A stretch of DNA of 64,000 bases from Stakelama portus (GTDB lineage Bacteria; Pseudomonadota; Alphaproteobacteria; Sphingomonadales; Sphingomonadaceae), in NCBI RefSeq assembly GCF_003171655.1, contig NZ_QFZL01000004.1, forward strand, positions 124,001 to 188,000. Reading direction: 5' to 3'. Position 1 is the first letter of the stretch, and the number at the start of each line of letters is the position of its first letter. A program made the translations under genes and the position numbers. Of this stretch, positions 60,221 to 64,000 are shown piece after piece. The notes under the pieces are model-generated. The model did not search any database and had not been told where the DNA came from. It worked only from the letters and a program-made list of their open reading frames with translations.

Positions 60221-61244
60221 CCTTAGCCGGAATTGGAAGCTGGGCTTTGTCGCCTTGTGCGTCGCCACCATCGGGCCTGTGTCGGCTGCAGCGCAAGCTG
60301 TGGGCGCGGCTCCGGCGCCGCAGCAAGTCGCACAGCCGGACCCGGCAAAGTCGACGCGCATCGTGACGCTGGGGACGGCCGCCGGGCCCCGATCGCTGTC
60401 CGATCGCGCAGGACCGGCCACCTTGCTGCAGGTGGGAGATCGCATCTACCTGATCGATGCTGGCGCGGGGGTTTCGCACGGCCTTGCGAAAATCGGCATT
60501 CAGCCGGATCAGGTTCGGCGGATCTTTCTCACCCACCTCCATTTCGATCATGTGGCCGGTATTCCGACCATGCTCGGTTTTGCCTGGCAAAGGCGGCCGA
60601 GCGAACCGATCGAGATATACGGGCCGCCCGCCACGCGGGAATATATGGCGCGCGTGACGAATCTGGTCGGTTTCACGAGCGATATCTACGCGGCGGAAAT
60701 GCCGCCGACGCCGCCCGTTGCACAGATGGTGGTGGCGCATGATGTCGACGTTTCCGGCCCGGCGGTGATCTACAAGGATGATCTGATCACGGTCACTGCA
60801 GTCGAAAATTCGCATTATGCGACGATCCCTGCTGATCGACGCCCGCTGGGTGCTGCGCGATCCTATGCCTATCGCTTCGACACGCCGGACCGCTCGATCG
60901 TATTCACGGGCGATACGGGCCCTTCGGAAGCTGTCACCGAACTGGCGCGCGGGGCCGACATCCTCGTCGCCGAAGTCATGGACATGGACTATACGCTGTC
61001 GCAGCTGTCGCAGCTGTTCAACACGCCGGTTGCGCAGTTGAAACCCGTTGCCGAGCATATGTTGCAGGAGCATCTGTCGCCGCAGGCGGTTGGCGAGATG
61101 GGGAAGCGGGCCGACGTCGCTATGGTCGTGCTCAGCCATATCGGCACGGGCGAGAACAACCATGATTTGCGGCTGTTCACCAGCGGGGTCCAGGCAGTGT
61201 ATCCGGGGCCTGTCGTCGTCGCCAACGATGGCGATGCGTTTTAG
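60213..61244 (+). CDS. Exported metallo-beta-lactamase-fold hydrolase
   Basis: 343 residues from GTG 60213, which opens a signal peptide (RNLSRNWKLGFVALCVATIG, cut near SAAAQA). Zinc motif HLHFDH within FLTHLHFDHVAGIPTMLGF, with the second metal Asp in FTGDTGPSEAV and His in VLSHIGTGEN. The fold resembles aryl-sulfatase/tRNase Z-like hydrolases. It is probably periplasmic and may process the imported substrate or a lactone. Overlaps the preceding gene by 8 nt. Confidence 0.88.
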   Translation: MRNLSRNWKLGFVALCVATIGPVSAAAQAVGAAPAPQQVAQPDPAKSTRIVTLGTAAGPRSLSDRAGPATLLQVGDRIYLIDAGAGVSHGLAKIGIQPDQVRRIFLTHLHFDHVAGIPTMLGFAWQRRPSEPIEIYGPPATREYMARVTNLVGFTSDIYAAEMPPTPPVAQMVVAHDVDVSGPAVIYKDDLITVTAVENSHYATIPADRRPLGAARSYAYRFDTPDRSIVFTGDTGPSEAVTELARGADILVAEVMDMDYTLSQLSQLFNTPVAQLKPVAEHMLQEHLSPQAVGEMGKRADVAMVVLSHIGTGENNHDLRLFTSGVQAVYPGPVVVANDGDAF

Positions 61245-61301
61245 CAGCGGGCGGAATCTATCCGGTTCCTGCGCAGGTTTAAGATAGTTTCACGTCAGGA
61301 G

Positions 61302-63293
61302 ATGCCGATGGCTTCGGTCTCGCTCATGCGATTGTTCACTGCGGCCGCCGAAGCCTCGACCGGTCGGCGTTTCGGCGATTATGAAGCCCTGCACCGCTGG
61401 TCGGTGACGGATGCCGAGGCATTCTGGAAATTTCTGTGGGAATTTGAGGGTGTCCTGTCGGACACGCCGTATGAAACGGTACTGGCAAGCCGTTCGATGC
61501 CGGGTGCGCGATGGTTTTCCGGTTCGACGCTCAACTATGCCCGCCAGGTTTTCCGCCACGTCGATGCCGCCGATGCCGCCGGCCATCCTGCGATCGTCGC
61601 CGAGGATGAAACCGGCGCGATTGCGCAAGTCGGATGGCCCGAATTGCGTGCGCGCGTGGCCTCGTTCGCAGCCGAGTTGCAGTCGCTTGGCGTGGAAAGC
61701 GGCGATCGTGTCGCCGCCTATCTGCCCAACCGGACCGAGGCGGTGGTGGCGTTCCTCGCCTGTGCGTCGATCGGCGCGGTGTGGACGGTATGCGCTCCCG
61801 ATATGGGGGCACCCGCCATTCTCGACCGGTTCCGGCAGATCGAACCGAAGCTGCTGATTGCTGCCGATGGCGTATTCTATGGCGGGAAGGCGATCGATCG
61901 CGCACCGGTCGTCCGGCAATTGCACGATGCACTGCCGACGGTCGAAAAACTGGTGATCGTGCGATCGGGCCATAGCGCCGACCCGTTCGAGGACGCGCTC
62001 GACTTTGCCGCGCTGTGCGCCCGTACCGATTGCGTATTGGCGCCGACGCCGCTGCCGTTCGATCACCCGCTATGGATCGTCTATTCCAGCGGCACGACCG
62101 GCAAGCCCAAGGCGCTGGTCCATGGTCATGGCGGGATCATCCTCGGCAATGCGGCAACGCGGCTCCATAGCGATCTTGGCGCCAGCTATGACGCGCGCAC
62201 GCCGGGCGAGCGTTTCCACTGGTTCAGTTCGACCGGCTGGATGATGTGGAATACGCAAGTCGGCGGCCTGCTGGGCGGGACCACGATCTGCATTTACGAC
62301 GGCAGCCCGATGGGCAGCCGGGAAGCGCCCGACTGGGGTGTCCTGTGGCGTTTCGCCGCACGCCATCGCGTCACCTTCCTGGGATCGGGCGCGCAATTCT
62401 ACACGCTATGCGCCAAATCCGGTCTCGACCTTGCTTCGGTCGGCGACCTTTCTTCGCTAAGGTCTCTGGGAAGTACCGCGTCGCCCTTGCCGGCGGCGGT
62501 GCAGCTGGAAATTTCCAGACGGCTCGGCTCGGCCGGCGCGCCGGATATCTGGTGGTTCAACAGCTCGGGCGGCACGGATATTTGCGGGGCGTTCTGCACG
62601 GGCAATCGCGATCTGCCCGAAGCGCCCGGAAAATTGCAGTGCCGCCAGATCGGCGCTGCCGTGGAAGCGTGGGACGAAGCGGGCAATCCGGTCATCGACG
62701 TGGTCGGCGAGCTTGTCTGCACCCAGCCGCTGCCGAACATGCCGCTCTATCTGGTCGGCGATACCGATGGCGCGCGCTATCGCGAATCCTATTTCGACAT
62801 GTATCCCGGCATCTGGCGGCATGGCGACTGGCTGCGCATCGAATCCGACGGGACTTGCGAAATCTTCGGCCGCAGCGACGCCACCATCAACCGTGGCGGA
62901 CACCGGATGGGCACCAGCGAAATCTATGACGCCGTGGAGCAACTGGATGCCGTCGCGGATTCGATGGTGATCGACGTTCGCCAGCAAGATGCCGACAGCA
63001 AGTTGCTGCTCTTCGTGGTTCCGGCGGGCGGAGAACTGACCGATGCACTGGCGGATGCCGTTCGGGACGCGATCCGAACCTCGCTATCGCCGCGCTTCAT
63101 CCCGGATGCGATCATCCCGGTCGCCGACATTCCGCGAACCCTGACGTCCAAGAAGCTGGAATTGCCGGTCAAGCGGTTGTTCGAAGGGCGTCGTGGCAAG
63201 GCACTGGTCGATCCATCGACCATGTCCAATCCCGATTCGCTAACCGAATATATGGCTATCGCAGACCGTTTGTCGTCCGGACGGGGCGTGTAG
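61302..63293 (+). CDS. Acetoacetate-CoA ligase
   Basis: 663 residues. ANL-superfamily motifs: IVYSSGTTGKPKALVHGHGG (P-loop), WFNSSGGTDICGAF, WRHGDWLRIESDGTCEIFGR, and the final GGHRMGTSEIYDAVEQ and SKKLELPVKRLF, where the last Lys is the acyl-adenylation residue. Size and the N-terminal fold (YEALHRWSVTDAEAFWKFLW) fit AacS. It makes acetoacetyl-CoA from acetoacetate. ATG 61302 is used, but ATG 61308 has better spacing to CAGGAG. Last gene of the right-facing arm. Confidence 0.92.
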   Translation: MPMASVSLMRLFTAAAEASTGRRFGDYEALHRWSVTDAEAFWKFLWEFEGVLSDTPYETVLASRSMPGARWFSGSTLNYARQVFRHVDAADAAGHPAIVAEDETGAIAQVGWPELRARVASFAAELQSLGVESGDRVAAYLPNRTEAVVAFLACASIGAVWTVCAPDMGAPAILDRFRQIEPKLLIAADGVFYGGKAIDRAPVVRQLHDALPTVEKLVIVRSGHSADPFEDALDFAALCARTDCVLAPTPLPFDHPLWIVYSSGTTGKPKALVHGHGGIILGNAATRLHSDLGASYDARTPGERFHWFSSTGWMMWNTQVGGLLGGTTICIYDGSPMGSREAPDWGVLWRFAARHRVTFLGSGAQFYTLCAKSGLDLASVGDLSSLRSLGSTASPLPAAVQLEISRRLGSAGAPDIWWFNSSGGTDICGAFCTGNRDLPEAPGKLQCRQIGAAVEAWDEAGNPVIDVVGELVCTQPLPNMPLYLVGDTDGARYRESYFDMYPGIWRHGDWLRIESDGTCEIFGRSDATINRGGHRMGTSEIYDAVEQLDAVADSMVIDVRQQDADSKLLLFVVPAGGELTDALADAVRDAIRTSLSPRFIPDAIIPVADIPRTLTSKKLELPVKRLFEGRRGKALVDPSTMSNPDSLTEYMAIADRLSSGRGV

Positions 63294-63633
63294 GGGCGGG
63301 CCTGGCAGCAGGATGGATCGGGTGGGCGATGCAACGCGCCATCCCCGAGATATTGCAGAAGCCTCACCAGCCCATGGTTCGGCGGACAAGGCGCGCCTGC
63401 ATGGGGGGTATTGCTCCCGCGCTGTTGTCGCCGGGTAGTGGTCAGGTGAATCCGCAGCCAGGTCGCGCTCGCTTTTCAGTTGAAGCGCGCGGAGCTTGCC
63501 GCCGACGAGACAATTGTCCCTGGCGACGATCCCGATGATCTGCATCAGCGCGGAAAAAATGCTCGTTGCCGCGGCAAAGGCGTGACCTGACGGAGTGCCG
63601 GTGCGCGCTGTACAAGTCGGCTGAGGCTTGCGG
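63294..63633. other. 340-bp interval without a supported gene
   Basis: Left-facing frames (for example ending near 63240) and right-facing frames exist, but none shows convincing protein character. A left-facing piece near 63420-63545 (MQIIGIVARDNCLVGGKLRA) might be a gene relic. Confidence 0.4.
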
Positions 63634-63999
63634 TCATGGCCCGGCCCACCATAGCCAGAGGAAAGCGGCCGACAGCACCGCCTCGCCCGCGATCGATCGG
63701 AAAATGCCCGCGCTGGCCCGTCGCGCCAGGAATTCGAACAGCCCCAGACATGCCAGAAGCGCGACGGCGCCCGCCACGACTAGGCACATGGCCGAGCGGA
63801 AATCCGAAGGCGCGGCATTGCGCCCCAGAAAAAACGCCAGGGCAAGGCCGAGATAGATGACGCCGAGCCGGCGAAACAGAATCAGCGCGCCGGCGGTCGG
63901 TTCAAGACCCCACTCCCTGAGCACGCCGCCCCCCGCGAAGAGGAAGCGGAACCCCAGAAGGCAAGCAGCGCCGCACGTGACGTACGCCAATATCTGAAA
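63634..63999 (-). CDS. Membrane protein of unknown function (5' partial)
   Basis: At least 118 residues; the frame is open to the right window edge, so the true start may lie beyond (a TTG at 63990 is possible but has no ribosome site). Four hydrophobic segments: CGAACLLGFRFLFAGGGVLR, LGVIYLGLALAFFLGR, MCLVVAGAVALLACLGLFEF and AGEAVLSAAFLWLWWAG. Arg-rich loops suggest the cytoplasmic side. No family recognised. Confidence 0.65.
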   Translation of the reverse strand, partial: FQILAYVTCGAACLLGFRFLFAGGGVLREWGLEPTAGALILFRRLGVIYLGLALAFFLGRNAAPSDFRSAMCLVVAGAVALLACLGLFEFLARRASAGIFRSIAGEAVLSAAFLWLWWAGP

Positions 64000-64000
64000 G

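Noticed and set aside
63240..63545. 101-residue left-facing gene near the right edge
   Set aside because: Only the first 25 residues look protein-like; the rest is poor and overlaps the ligase gene end.

Overview
The window looks like chromosomal DNA from a Sphingomonadales alphaproteobacterium (Sphingomonas or Sphingopyxis type). The reasons are high GC, a gene-transfer-agent (GTA)-like cluster of the alphaproteobacterial type, DUF6456, DUF2339 and EipA/DUF1134 homologues, an OmpA protein with a Pro-Thr linker, a TonB-dependent receptor with a sphingomonad-style plug start, and palindromic intergenic elements I associate with this group. All family names come from recognising protein sequence by eye; no database search was run.

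Layout. (1) 1-13.9 kb: right part of a siphophage-like prophage. It holds a tape measure protein (cut by the window edge), a 1785-residue tail protein carrying a 705-bp near-identical internal duplication, small virion or accessory proteins, an N-acetylmuramidase endolysin, a holin candidate and an overlapping inner/outer spanin-like pair. (2) 13.9-20.6 kb: SRAP/HMCES protein, small HTH protein, tRNA-Val(TAC), XRE regulator, a DUF6456 gene broken by an in-frame TGA, DUF2339 membrane protein, glutathione S-transferase and diaminopimelate epimerase. (3) 20.6-33.3 kb: a reduced GTA-like cluster: terminase small and large subunits, portal, DUF6127, protease, capsid, head-spike base and fibre, DUF2163 hub, NlpC/P60 and a short gp15-like protein. 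A serine hydrolase and an NRDE/TANGO2 gene sit between terminase and portal. The genes expected between capsid and hub (connectors, tail tube, tape measure, DUF2460) are absent, and the terminal DUF2793 gene is frameshifted. (4) 33.4-37.8 kb: OmpA, YgfZ, dihydroorotase and EipA. (5) 38.0-47.2 kb: a genomic island in the 3' end of tRNA-Ser(GCT), flanked by 18-bp direct repeats. It carries a tyrosine integrase, an AlpA-like HTH protein, several unrecognised proteins and a plausible four-gene defence operon ending in a 1255-residue SIR2-domain protein. (6) 47.4-64 kb: a Crp/Fnr regulator divergent from a fused indolepyruvate ferredoxin oxidoreductase, then a catabolic locus. Its left-facing arm is FAD monooxygenase, TetR, VOC/extradiol-type protein and GST. 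Its right-facing arm is SnoaL, TonB receptor, FAH-family hydrolase, SnoaL-like protein, exported metallo-hydrolase and acetoacetate-CoA ligase. The arms share a 97-bp divergent promoter with twin operators overlapping both -35 boxes.

How the genes may work together. The catabolic locus reads as uptake (TonB receptor), ring hydroxylation (FAD monooxygenase), ring cleavage (VOC protein), C-C hydrolysis (FAH) and acetoacetate activation, under TetR control. The island's XRE regulator, 205-residue protein, tiny Cys-rich ORF and SIR2 protein are nearly contiguous and are the best candidate for a little-described anti-phage system. The GTA-like cluster shows signs of decay and may only make heads, or nothing.
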